A stretch of 64,000 bases of DNA, taken from positions 186,001 through 250,000 of the forward strand of contig NZ_JAAIKC010000008.1 of the NCBI RefSeq assembly GCF_010820665.1, read 5' to 3'. Below, in pieces: positions 27,122 to 35,070 of this stretch. The DNA comes from Paenibacillus sp. SYP-B3998. GTDB lineage: Bacteria > Bacillota > Bacilli > Paenibacillales > NBRC-103111. A program made the position numbers and the translations under genes. Positions within the stretch are counted from its first letter, which is position 1; each line of letters begins with the position of its first letter. A model generated the notes under the pieces. It made no database searches. It was not told the origin of the DNA and was given only the letters and a program-made list of their open reading frames with translations.

Positions 27122-28021
27122 ATGTTTAAACGTAAGGGAAGATTTTTGTTTATGTTGATCCTTGTTGTGATAGCTGCGTATGCCCTTAGACATCCCCTGT
27201 CTAATCTACCATTGTTAAAAAGTGTTAATCAACAAGGGATACCCTCTCTGCAAGCAGAAGCTGCTGTTCTACTTCAAGCAGATACAGGAGCTGTTATATG
27301 GAGTAAAAATGCTAACAAACGTCTTTATCCCGCTAGCACGACGAAAATTGTCACAGCGCTTGTCGCGTTGGAAAGAGCTAAGCCAGAGGAGCAAGTGAAG
27401 GTAGGTAAAGAAATTCATGAACGCACATCAGGCGAAAGTAGTGCTGGATTGGTTCAAGGGCAAACGATGACCTTACGGGATTTGCTGGCTGCAATGCTGC
27501 TGCCCTCTGGCAATGACGCTGCCAGAAGCGTAGCCGTGTATATTGCTCAGAAAGAGACGGGGAAGAAGCTCACACCAGAGCAAGCCATTGACAGGTTCGC
27601 TGAGATGATGAATGCGAAGGCAACGAGTCTTGGGGCGAAAGATTCTCATTTCGTCAATCCGCATGGGCTGCATGATGCTAAGCATTATGCGACAGCTCAT
27701 GATTTGGCGTTAATTGCTCAAGCCGCGATGCGTCAAACGACGTTCCGTGATTTAGTTAATCAAGGTGAGTATACGGTTAAGACATCTTCGACCCGTCTTG
27801 TTTTTGAGAATAGGAATAAGCTGCTTCAGCCTGATAGCGAGTACTTTCTTCAAGGCGTAAACGGTATCAAAACCGGCTTTACGGACGAGGCCGGATATTG
27901 TCTAGTATCTTCTGCAACCCGGAAGAACCAACCGTTCATCGCGGTTGTCCTTCATTCCACAGAAACGGATGTTTGGCTGGATTCGAAGGCGCTGCTTCAA
28001 TACGGTTTTGAAAAATCTTGA
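27122..28021 (+). CDS. D-alanyl-D-alanine carboxypeptidase (PBP5/DacF-like)
   Basis: 299 residues with an N-terminal signal/anchor helix (about 8-22). The penicillin-binding motifs are Ser72-Thr-Thr-Lys75, Ser129-Gly-Asn131 and Lys250-Thr-Gly252. It removes the terminal D-Ala from peptidoglycan stem peptides and so limits cross-linking. It is shorter than PBP5 and lacks the C-terminal beta domain with amphipathic helix, so it is held by its N-terminus or released. The 270-base upstream gap carries two TTAAGATT repeats 12 bases apart (27043, 27055), a possible regulator site. GAAGGGAG precedes the ATG. Confidence 0.9.
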   Translation: MFKRKGRFLFMLILVVIAAYALRHPLSNLPLLKSVNQQGIPSLQAEAAVLLQADTGAVIWSKNANKRLYPASTTKIVTALVALERAKPEEQVKVGKEIHERTSGESSAGLVQGQTMTLRDLLAAMLLPSGNDAARSVAVYIAQKETGKKLTPEQAIDRFAEMMNAKATSLGAKDSHFVNPHGLHDAKHYATAHDLALIAQAAMRQTTFRDLVNQGEYTVKTSSTRLVFENRNKLLQPDSEYFLQGVNGIKTGFTDEAGYCLVSSATRKNQPFIAVVLHSTETDVWLDSKALLQYGFEKS

Positions 28022-28151
28022 AGACGAGAATTCAAACTCTCTTAAAAAATTTCGGGCAACTTATCCTCCATGGGCGCATAGGATTGTAATACACAATTCA
28101 CCATCACGAGCCGACCTGATCTATGAGAGGTGGCAGTGAAAGGAGGTACCC

Positions 28152-30047
28152 ATGGACATATTCAAAAGAATTACGGAGCATCGAACGGAGAAGGAAACAC
28201 TGGCCTGGACCGGTACGTTCGCGGAGTACATAGACTTGGTTCGTCAATATCCTGGACTCGCGAAAACCGCGCACGCAAGAGTATATGAAATGATTGCTTC
28301 CCAAGGGATCAATGACCAAAGCGGCAACAAGTCGTACACCTTTTTCAACAAGGAAATATTTGGTCTTGATCGGGCTATTGAAAAGCTTGTGGAAGAATAT
28401 TTCCACTCCTCGGCTCGTCGACTGGATGTTCGAAAGCGTATTTTACTGCTGATGGGACCTGTCAGTGGTGGTAAATCAACGATTGTGACGATGTTGAAGC
28501 GAGGACTTGAGCAATTTTCCAAAGATGATCTTGGTGCTGTATACGCCATTAAAGGTTGTCCTATGCACGAGGATCCACTTCATTTGATTCCCCAGGATCT
28601 CCGTTCAGAGGTTGAACGAGAGCTTGGTGTGAGAATTGAAGGAACCTTGTGTCCTTCGTGTCAGATGCGCTTAAAAACAGAATATAACGGTTGTATTGAA
28701 GATGTGCTCGTAGAACGTGTGCTAATTTCAGAAGAAGCGCGTGTAGGCATCGGTACGTTCAGCCCATCCGATCCCAAATCACAGGATATCGCCGATTTGA
28801 CGGGAAGTATAGATTTCTCCACCATTACTGAATTCGGTTCGGAGTCAGACCCGCGTGCTTACCGTTTCGACGGAGAGCTGAATAAAGCGAATCGCGGTAT
28901 TATGGAGTTTCAAGAGATGCTCAAATGCGATGAGAAATTCCTATGGAACCTACTTTCGCTCACGCAGGAAGGCAATTTTAAAGCTGGAAGATTCGCGTTG
29001 ATCAGCGCCGATGAGCTCATCATCGCCCATACAAATGAAACGGAATATAAATCGTTTATTGCCAACAAGAAAAACGAGGCGCTCCAATCTCGGATGATCG
29101 TGATGCCAATTCCTTATAACCTGCGGGTTTCGGATGAAGAAAAAATTTACTTCAAGCTGATTGGTCAGAGTGACATGTCGCATATCCATAGCGCCCCGCA
29201 TGCTCTGCGTGTAGCGGCCATATTCTCGATTCTCACCCGCCTTAAGGAAACGAAGAAGCAGGGGATGGATCTGGTCAAAAAAATGCGTATGTACGATGGA
29301 GAAGTGGTTGAGGGCTACAAAGAAGCTGACCTGAAGGAAATGCAAAATGAATTTATCGAAGAAGGCATGAGCGGGATTGATCCTCGCTATGTCATTAATC
29401 GGATTTCCAGTGCTTTGATTCGTCAAGATCTCCAGTGTATTAACGCGCTAGATGTGCTCAGAGCCTTGAAGGACGGTCTGGATCAGCATCCATCGATTAC
29501 GAAGGATGAGCGAGAGCGCTATCTCAACTTCATATCCGTTGCACGCAAAGAATATGATGATATTGCTAAGAAAGAAGTACAGAAAGCGTTTGTATATTCC
29601 TTTGAAGAGTCGGCTAGAACCTTATTTGACAACTATTTAGATAATATTGAGGCTTATTGTAACTGGGGTAAAATTAAAGATGCATTGACGGGGGATGAAA
29701 TGGATCCGGATGAACGGCTCATGCGCTCGATTGAAGAGCAAATTGGCATTTCGGAAAATGCAAAAAAAGCATTCCGTGAGGAAATATTAATCCGAATCTC
29801 CTCTTATTCGCGAAAAGGACGTAGATTTGACTACAGCAGCCACGAACGCTTGCGGGAAGCTATTGAGAAGAAGTTATTCGCTGATCTGAAAGATATAGTG
29901 AAGATCACCACATCCACAAAAACACCGGATGAGAAGCAATTGAGGAGAATCAATGATGTGACGAAGCAATTGATCGACGGTCATGGTTATTGCCCCGTAT
30001 GTGCCAATGAACTGCTGCGCTATGTAGGAAGTTTGCTCAACAGATAG
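28152..30047 (+). CDS. prkA: PrkA serine protein kinase/AAA+ protein
   Basis: 631 residues, the standard PrkA length. A P-loop GPVSGGKST is near residue 103, and the C-terminal kinase-like portion with its late CPVCANELL is present. In Bacillus, PrkA is made in sporulation under mother-cell control and affects sigma-K-dependent genes. AAAGGAGG lies 5 bases before the ATG. The usual partners yhbH and spoVR do not follow here; a terminator closes the gene after 8 bases. Confidence 0.95.
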   Translation: MDIFKRITEHRTEKETLAWTGTFAEYIDLVRQYPGLAKTAHARVYEMIASQGINDQSGNKSYTFFNKEIFGLDRAIEKLVEEYFHSSARRLDVRKRILLLMGPVSGGKSTIVTMLKRGLEQFSKDDLGAVYAIKGCPMHEDPLHLIPQDLRSEVERELGVRIEGTLCPSCQMRLKTEYNGCIEDVLVERVLISEEARVGIGTFSPSDPKSQDIADLTGSIDFSTITEFGSESDPRAYRFDGELNKANRGIMEFQEMLKCDEKFLWNLLSLTQEGNFKAGRFALISADELIIAHTNETEYKSFIANKKNEALQSRMIVMPIPYNLRVSDEEKIYFKLIGQSDMSHIHSAPHALRVAAIFSILTRLKETKKQGMDLVKKMRMYDGEVVEGYKEADLKEMQNEFIEEGMSGIDPRYVINRISSALIRQDLQCINALDVLRALKDGLDQHPSITKDERERYLNFISVARKEYDDIAKKEVQKAFVYSFEESARTLFDNYLDNIEAYCNWGKIKDALTGDEMDPDERLMRSIEEQIGISENAKKAFREEILIRISSYSRKGRRFDYSSHERLREAIEKKLFADLKDIVKITTSTKTPDEKQLRRINDVTKQLIDGHGYCPVCANELLRYVGSLLNR

Positions 30048-30054
30048 TTACTGC

Positions 30055-30101
30055 AAAGACTGTTCCTTTCTCTATGATATTGGAGAAGGAACGGTCTTTT
30101 G
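30055..30101 (+). terminator. Intrinsic terminator after prkA
   Basis: AAAGACTGTTCCTTTCTC (30055-30072) pairs with GAGAAGGAACGGTCTTTT (30083-30100). Confidence 0.92.
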
Positions 30102-30164
30102 TCTATCACCGAATCTAGTAAACTCTCATATATTGTTTCATCAACGTATAGGGAGGTGCTAGTT

Positions 30165-30392
30165 ATGAGGCTAGGAAGTAGGTTGAAAAAAGTAGGATCA
30201 TTTTTATTGTTTATTGTGAGTTTCCTGGCGTATTTGATGACTTGGTTCGTGGAGCTGCTGTCGCCCTTGGGGGGGATCTGTATCGTGGGAGTCAGTATTG
30301 GCATTGCTATTCTCATGTGGCTGGATGGGGAAGAAGAGCCCGTGCGAGTAAGTAGGAAAAAGAATGCCAACAGAGCGGAAACAGACCGCTGA
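30165..30392 (+). CDS. Small two-helix membrane protein
   Basis: 75 residues from the ATG at 30165, which follows GGGAGGTG by 6 bases. Two hydrophobic segments (about 12-28 and 33-50) are followed by an acidic then basic tail. No family is recognised. Its last 29 bases overlap the next gene in another frame, so the two are likely co-translated. Confidence 0.7.
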   Translation: MRLGSRLKKVGSFLLFIVSFLAYLMTWFVELLSPLGGICIVGVSIGIAILMWLDGEEEPVRVSRKKNANRAETDR

Positions 30393-30684
30393 GCCAGAAG
30401 TTGAAAAATCCCCCCAGAAACCTTCCAATAATACTGTAAAACGATCAGACTTGTTTGGCTTTGGCAAGATTTTGGATAAGCTTCCGCTTTATAAGTTATC
30501 TGCTCGAATGGCGTATTGCATGTTCTTTGATCTCATCTTGTTATTATTTGTGCTTATCCTTCGTGCTTCTGGTACACAAGTGAACGAGTTTCCTAATGCG
30601 TGGGATTTTCGCTTCATTTTGGTTACGACAATCGTTGTGTTTTTCGTTGGACTTGGAGATTTATGGAAGGGGCGCCATAAATAA
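30364..30684 (+). CDS. Small membrane protein with hydrophilic N-terminus
   Basis: 106 residues. The first about 45 residues are charged (PTERKQTAEPEVEKSPQK); two membrane helices follow (about 50-68 and 83-99). The ribosome site is weak (TAGGAAAAAG). It overlaps the preceding membrane-protein gene, which suggests a shared complex. The function is unknown. Confidence 0.6.
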   Translation: MPTERKQTAEPEVEKSPQKPSNNTVKRSDLFGFGKILDKLPLYKLSARMAYCMFFDLILLLFVLILRASGTQVNEFPNAWDFRFILVTTIVVFFVGLGDLWKGRHK

Positions 30685-30728
30685 GAGGTGTGGGAACCGA
30701 GTTAAGCGCCCAATTTTGAGAGAGTATT

Positions 30729-30758
30729 CACCAATTAGGCAGCAGTGCACATACAGTA
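30729..30758 (+). promoter_or_regulatory. Sigma-K-like promoter
   Basis: CACC (30729-30732) and CATACAGTA (30750-30758), 17 bases apart, match the Bacillus sigma-K pattern (mACm and CATAnnnTA). It directly precedes the Gly/His-rich gene. Confidence 0.45.
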
Positions 30759-30801
30759 TATTAGGCAAATAACCTATACAGAAATGTGAGTGATTCCAAC
30801 A

Positions 30802-31122
30802 ATGACGAAAGCAGAAGAACAAGAATTTCGTCCACCAGTAGGTGGCTTTCATGGCGGCGGCATCGGACATGGCGGAGGTATTGGCCATGTAGGCGGTATC
30901 GGTCATGGACTTGGATTTGGGCATGGCGGTCCAGGTCATGGATTTGGACACGGTGGTCTCGGGTTTGGCCATGGGCATGGTCACTTTCATGACATTGATT
31001 TGTTTCCAGTAATTGTAGCTCCCTATGCGTATCCTCCATATCCAACCTACTATCCTTACCCATGTCCATATCCACCCTACCAGTACCCATGTCCGTATCC
31101 ACCATACCCATACTATGGGTGA
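30802..31122 (+). CDS. Gly/His-rich and Pro/Tyr-rich protein, probable spore coat component
   Basis: 106 residues from ATG 30802 (GTG 30790 is an alternative). After a short acidic start, residues about 15-60 are built from GGIGHG/FGHG repeats, giving many histidines, and the last about 35 residues are PYP-type repeats with Cys. Such low-complexity, tyrosine-rich composition is typical of spore coat or crust proteins, and the sigma-K-like promoter upstream agrees. The histidine repeats could bind metal. The ribosome site is poor. An overlapping reverse-strand frame is a shadow of this repeat. Confidence 0.6.
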   Translation: MTKAEEQEFRPPVGGFHGGGIGHGGGIGHVGGIGHGLGFGHGGPGHGFGHGGLGFGHGHGHFHDIDLFPVIVAPYAYPPYPTYYPYPCPYPPYQYPCPYPPYPYYG

Positions 31123-31183
31123 TGGTGTCTATCCAGTAGCTGCTCTACTTCCTGGAATCTAAATGAAAAAGTTAGATGTTTAT

Positions 31184-31217
31184 CGCAAAGAGTCTCCTTA
31201 TAAGGAGACTCTTTGCG
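31184..31217. terminator. Perfect 34-bp palindromic terminator
   Basis: Two 17-base arms (left arm starts CGCAAAGAGTCTCC, right arm ends GGAGACTCTTTGCG) are exactly complementary with no unpaired centre. The T content of the right arm allows termination in either direction. Confidence 0.7.
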
Positions 31218-31263
31218 TTTCTCAAAGCCGGATAATCATACGGCTAAAGGGCTCAGTCTTTAA

Positions 31264-31278
31264 TTGTAATAATTATAA
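31264..31278. promoter_or_regulatory. PerR-box-like site 1
   Basis: TTGTAATAATTATAA matches the PerR consensus TTATAATNATTATAA at 14 of 15 positions. It lies just upstream of the -35 of the peroxide operon. Confidence 0.65.
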
Positions 31279-31285
31279 AGTAGTA

Positions 31286-31322
31286 TTGACTTTAAATAAA
31301 ACATTATTTATAATAATTATTA
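31286..31322 (+). promoter_or_regulatory. Sigma-A promoter overlapped by PerR-box-like site 2
   Basis: TTGACT (31286-31291), exactly 17 bases, TATAAT (31309-31314). A second PerR-box match, TTATAATAATTATTA at 31308-31322 (14 of 15), covers the -10. Binding there would block RNA polymerase until peroxide oxidises PerR. Confidence 0.75.
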
Positions 31323-31374
31323 TCTGATAGAGGTTCTCAATGAATGCACTTGAATAAAGGGGAGGATGGTAGAA

Positions 31375-32298
31375 ATGTACGATGTCATTATTATTGGAGC
31401 GGGTCCCGCTGGCGCTTCTGCAGCCATCTATACAGCAAGAGGGAATTTAAAGACATTGGTTATTGATAAGGCTCCCAATACAGGAGCATTGGCAATTACA
31501 CACAAGATTGCGAATTATCCAGGTGTTACTGGCGAACTATCCGGTAAAGAACTATTGGACACGATGCGCGATCAAGCGAAGAGCTTCGGTGCAGAATTCG
31601 TGCAAACGACGATAACTGCTGTTGATGTGGAGGGCGATACGAAATACGTCTTTACGGCCGATGGCATTTATGAAGGCAAGTCGATCATCATCGCGACAGG
31701 ATCCAAAGGTCGCAATCGGATGCTGCCGGGTGAGGAGAACTTGTTAGGACGAGGCGTGAGCACATGCGCAACCTGCGATGGCGCCTTCTTTGAAGGAAAA
31801 ACGGTCGCTGTAATTGGTGATTCCGAAGAAGCCTTGGAGGAAGTCCAGGCGCTGACCAAGTTTACGGAAAAAATCTACTTCGTTATTCCGCGGCCTGAGT
31901 TACAGGGTGTCCCGCATGTTCCTGAACTACGCAATACAGAGCTGCTTTACAAAACAAGAGCGCTTGAAGTTCTTGGCGATCAACATGTGAATGGGTTGAA
32001 AATTCGCACAGCAGCTGGCGCGGAGGAAGTGCTGAACGTAGACGGCGTGTTCGTCTTCTTGTCTGGCAGTAAACCCGGCACGGATTTTCTACAAGATCAA
32101 GTTCCGCTCGATGAGGAAGGATTCATGGTGCTTGATACCTCTATGCAGTCGCCCGTGCCTGGCGTTTTTGGAGCGGGGGAAGTCAGACGTACGCCAGTGA
32201 AACAAGCTGTCGTTGCCGCTGCTGACGGAGCTATCGCAGCGATGGCTGTCGATAAATTTATTAACAAACGCTCACAGTTAATTCCACAATATAAATAA
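31375..32298 (+). CDS. TrxR-like flavoprotein of a peroxiredoxin-reducing system (Cp34-like)
   Basis: 307 residues from the ATG at 31375; the in-frame ATG at 31366 abuts AGGGGAGG and is too close to use. FAD motif GAGPAG, redox Cys131-Ala-Thr-Cys134 and a C-terminal FGAGEVR are present. The second nucleotide motif is altered to GDSEEAL, and the HRRxxxR motif that binds the NADPH 2'-phosphate is absent. With the glutaredoxin-like and peroxiredoxin genes this matches the Clostridium pasteurianum Cp34/Cp9 system, in which a NADH-dependent TrxR-like protein reduces a glutaredoxin-like protein that reduces peroxiredoxin. Electron donor NADH is thus inferred. Confidence 0.85.
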   Translation: MYDVIIIGAGPAGASAAIYTARGNLKTLVIDKAPNTGALAITHKIANYPGVTGELSGKELLDTMRDQAKSFGAEFVQTTITAVDVEGDTKYVFTADGIYEGKSIIIATGSKGRNRMLPGEENLLGRGVSTCATCDGAFFEGKTVAVIGDSEEALEEVQALTKFTEKIYFVIPRPELQGVPHVPELRNTELLYKTRALEVLGDQHVNGLKIRTAAGAEEVLNVDGVFVFLSGSKPGTDFLQDQVPLDEEGFMVLDTSMQSPVPGVFGAGEVRRTPVKQAVVAAADGAIAAMAVDKFINKRSQLIPQYK

Positions 32299-32331
32299 TT
32301 AATTTTACATCTAATGAGGAGATGAATAGTT

Positions 32332-32571
32332 ATGTCTAATGTAGTCGTTTATTCCAGCACGAATTGTCCTTATTGCCAGCAATTAAAAAAGTATTTAACC
32401 GAGCAGAATGTGGCATATGAAGAAAGAAACATTGATCTGAACGATCAATTCGGACAAGAACTCCACGATATGGGACTCATGTCATTGCCTGTGACAGTGA
32501 TTGGAGAACATAAAATTTTAGGGCTCAACGTAACCAAATTGAAAAAAGCATTAGCTGAAATTGCTAATTAA
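32332..32571 (+). CDS. Glutaredoxin-like redox carrier (Cp9-like)
   Basis: 79 residues with the thioredoxin-fold active site Cys12-Pro-Tyr-Cys15 and a cis-Pro in SLPVTVIG. It would shuttle electrons from the upstream flavoprotein to the downstream peroxiredoxin. GAGGAGATG lies upstream of the ATG; only 33 bases separate it from the flavoprotein gene, so it is in the operon. Confidence 0.88.
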   Translation: MSNVVVYSSTNCPYCQQLKKYLTEQNVAYEERNIDLNDQFGQELHDMGLMSLPVTVIGEHKILGLNVTKLKKALAEIAN

Positions 32572-32639
32572 CGATAAGCTAGACGAACTCATAAATAGAT
32601 AAATGTCTAAATCGGATAATAAGAGAGGAACAACTAACA

Positions 32640-33206
32640 ATGACACAAACAACCTTGCTACAAACGTATCCATTCGCCAAAATCGGATTGCCTGCGCCTG
32701 CGTTTTCACTGCTATCAACCAAAAACATGGAGACACTGGAGGAGAGAATATCTCTGGAGGATTACAGAGGGAAATGGCTTGTATTCTTCTTCTGGCCGTT
32801 TGATTTTACTTTTGTATGTCCTACTGAAATCACAGCATTCAGCGACAATTACGAGCAGTTCTTAGAACTGGATACGGAGATCGTCGGCGCATCTGTAGAT
32901 AGTATTTACACACACAGAGCCTGGACCCAGACGCCGCGTGAGCAAAACGGGATCGGTCCAGTTAAGTTCCCTCTGGTCTCTGACTTCTCCAAAGAAACCG
33001 CACACGCTTACGGTGTGCTGGACGATGAAACCGGAGCTGCGCACCGTGGCTTGTTTATTATCGATCCTGAGGGTGTTCTTCGTTATCAAGTCGTTACCGA
33101 TATGAACGTAGGGCGCTCCGTCGAGGAAACACTTCGTGTGCTTCAAGCGCTTCAAGCTGGCGGATTGTGCCCAGCGAACTGGAAACCTGGCGATAAAACG
33201 TTATAA
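32640..33206 (+). CDS. Typical 2-Cys peroxiredoxin (AhpC/Prx1 type)
   Basis: 188 residues. Peroxidatic Cys60 lies in FTFVCPTE and resolving Cys177 in GGLCPANW, as in AhpC-type enzymes. It reduces hydrogen peroxide and organic hydroperoxides in the cytoplasm. No ahpF is present; the two upstream genes supply reductant. AGAGAGGAAC precedes the ATG. Expression should rise under peroxide through the PerR-like sites at 31264 and 31308. Confidence 0.92.
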   Translation: MTQTTLLQTYPFAKIGLPAPAFSLLSTKNMETLEERISLEDYRGKWLVFFFWPFDFTFVCPTEITAFSDNYEQFLELDTEIVGASVDSIYTHRAWTQTPREQNGIGPVKFPLVSDFSKETAHAYGVLDDETGAAHRGLFIIDPEGVLRYQVVTDMNVGRSVEETLRVLQALQAGGLCPANWKPGDKTL

Positions 33207-33276
33207 GCCAATGTTTACAAATGCTTGAAGCTAACTGCGATGCATGGAAGCAGGTTACTTCTTTCTCGTAAAATTC

Positions 33277-33310
33277 AGCCGCGGCCGACTCTCACTCGGT
33301 TGCGGCTTTT
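33277..33310 (+). terminator. Intrinsic terminator after the peroxiredoxin operon
   Basis: AGCCGCGGCCGA (33277-33288) pairs with TCGGTTGCGGCTTTT (33296-33310), with two mismatched bases in the stem. Confidence 0.85.
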
Positions 33311-33387
33311 CAATGTGTTTTTGCGCCTAGGTTTGCAGTATAATAAGAAACGACTTCTTATTTTATTGACGGTGGGGTAATAGGGAT

Positions 33388-33654
33388 ATGCTGCATGCGG
33401 TATCAGACAAGCTATTTATGGGTTCATTAATCCTCCTGATGATTTCCGTGGTTATAAGCGGAATTGGTTTTCAGTTTGTAAATTGGCGTTCAGAGGTTTC
33501 AGACGAGGTCGAAGGAGAAACGAAGAGCAGCAGTTCGAGGAAGAAAGCGATAATCGCCCGACAAGACAAGAGCTTGGGAAGAGTGTATCGCTCGTATTTA
33601 TTTTGGATTGCTGTGGCAGGCATTGTGGTGTCGATCGGTCTTTCCTATTTGTAA
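33388..33654 (+). CDS. Small two-helix membrane protein
   Basis: 88 residues; hydrophobic segments at about 9-30 and 70-87 are joined by a charged, Ser-rich loop (EGETKSSSSRKK). GGTGGGG lies about 11 bases before the ATG. No family is recognised. It is flanked by terminators on both sides, so it is a single-gene unit. Confidence 0.65.
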   Translation: MLHAVSDKLFMGSLILLMISVVISGIGFQFVNWRSEVSDEVEGETKSSSSRKKAIIARQDKSLGRVYRSYLFWIAVAGIVVSIGLSYL

Positions 33655-33660
33655 ACCAAT

Positions 33661-33703
33661 AAGGAGTCTGGCGTTCAGGATGAACGACAGACTCCTTATT
33701 TTG
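33661..33703 (+). terminator. Intrinsic terminator
   Basis: AAGGAGTCTG (33661-33670) pairs with CAGACTCCTT (33688-33697), with an inner GTTC/GAAC pair and ATTTTG tail. Confidence 0.85.
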
Positions 33704-33765
33704 TATGTACATAGGCCTATTCGTAAAAAGGGGAATCGTAATCTCCTTGCCAATCTTACACGTAG

Positions 33766-34839
33766 CTAGCCGGAACCACGCGCTATAAAGCTGGAGGTTA
33801 GCATGATTTTTTCCGTTTGTCTGCCTGGGTGTTTTCTACGATAGAGCAGTGTCTCTACGGCGCGGATGCCAAGAGCTTCTTTCGCAAGCTCAATGGTGCT
33901 CAATGGCGGGTGCGAATAGGCGGCCGCATCGATATTGTCTAGGCCAATGACCCTGATCTGCTCGGGAATTTCGAAGTCTCTGCGCTTTAGCAAAGGTATA
34001 AGCTCAAGAGCAATATGGTCATTTGCGCAAATAATGCCATCAGGTAAAGCATTGGGGTGAAAGGTGGAAACTTTTCGTTCTAGGCTAGGGATCATTGATG
34101 GCTGGCAATAAGGAATGTTCCATTTCTTCAAGGAAAACTCATCCATAGATCCTGCTATATCCTCCATGGCTAATCGGCAGCCCCACCAACGCTCCTTGAA
34201 GCTGACAGCATAAGAATCGTCGCCAATAAAAACGATCCGCTTACAACCGAGGGCAAGCAAACGCTGACAAGCTATTTTGCCAGAATCCATATTGTTGTTC
34301 AATACGCAATCGACATCAACGAGCGGCTCGTAGTGATCGATGAGCACAATAGGAAGACCCGTTTGCTTCAAGGAAATGATAGACAGCGAAGGAAACTTGC
34401 CTGTAAGAATATGGCCTATGCAGTGCGCTTGATTGACGTAAGCAGGAATCTGCAATTGGTAAGAAGTATTGTGTGGGACAGGTACGATAAGGTGATCATA
34501 CCTCAGCTCTTTGCTTGCAGTGGCGATGCCGGCGAGAACTTTTCCCCAGAAGGTATTATCTTGTTGGTACATGGTTTGAATCCAAACAAGCATATAAGGT
34601 GTTATTTCGGGAGGTCTTGAAGGGTTATCTTCTTCCGTCGCTGCTTCTGTAAACGCTTCTCTGTCAGGGAAGGAGGATTTAGTCACCTTGACTTGGTATC
34701 CCATTGCGCGGGCAGCTTCTTCAATCCGTAATCGGTTCTTGTCACTAACACCGGATTTGCCGGATAAAGCTTGGGAAACGGTATATTTAGACAAGCCGAG
34801 ACGGTCGGCAATTTGCTGCATAGATACTTTCTTACTCAA
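33766..34839 (-). CDS. LacI-family transcriptional regulator
   Basis: 357 residues from a TTG start at 34839, set by AAGGAGGTG 7 bases upstream; an in-frame ATG at 34872 lies before the ribosome site and is not used. The N-terminal HTH (SMQQIADRLGLSKYTVSQALSGKSGVS) and a periplasmic-binding-type effector domain (about 90-355, FIGDD, PDGIICANDHIALEL) are clear. It is divergent from the glycosidase at 35071 and probably represses it through the palindrome at 35001-35017. Confidence 0.9.
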   Translation of the reverse strand: MSKKVSMQQIADRLGLSKYTVSQALSGKSGVSDKNRLRIEEAARAMGYQVKVTKSSFPDREAFTEAATEEDNPSRPPEITPYMLVWIQTMYQQDNTFWGKVLAGIATASKELRYDHLIVPVPHNTSYQLQIPAYVNQAHCIGHILTGKFPSLSIISLKQTGLPIVLIDHYEPLVDVDCVLNNNMDSGKIACQRLLALGCKRIVFIGDDSYAVSFKERWWGCRLAMEDIAGSMDEFSLKKWNIPYCQPSMIPSLERKVSTFHPNALPDGIICANDHIALELIPLLKRRDFEIPEQIRVIGLDNIDAAAYSHPPLSTIELAKEALGIRAVETLLYRRKHPGRQTEKIMLTSSFIARGSG

Positions 34840-34955
34840 CGTTATCACCTCCTTGCTTGGATAAGTTAACATAACTAAACTAACAAATTAATTGTCGAAT
34901 AGATGGAACGATATGTCAATATACAAAGTGTCTAATATTATTAATGAAAATAACA

Positions 34956-35017
34956 TTGACCTTAAGGGTGAAAGTGTTTACATTATGGGAATATACTACA
35001 ATTGTTAGCCTAACAAT
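34956..35017 (+). promoter_or_regulatory. Promoter and LacI-type operator for the glycosidase
   Basis: A candidate promoter is TTGACC (34956-34961), 17 bases, TACATT (34979-34984). Downstream, ATTGTTAG-C-CTAACAAT (35001-35017) is a perfect palindrome with a single central base, the usual form of a LacI-family operator. Confidence 0.6.
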
Positions 35018-35070
35018 ACTAACTAATTTGAACGATTTGCACCGATCATACATGAAGATGGAGGATGATT

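Noticed and set aside
30761-31111. Minus-strand frame rich in Asp, His and Met
   Set aside because: It is the complement of the Gly/His repeat gene; its composition is explained by that repeat and it has no ribosome site.
31375-32298. Assignment as standard NADPH thioredoxin reductase (trxB)
   Set aside because: The NADPH-binding motifs are altered or missing and the gene context matches the Cp34/Cp9 peroxiredoxin system.
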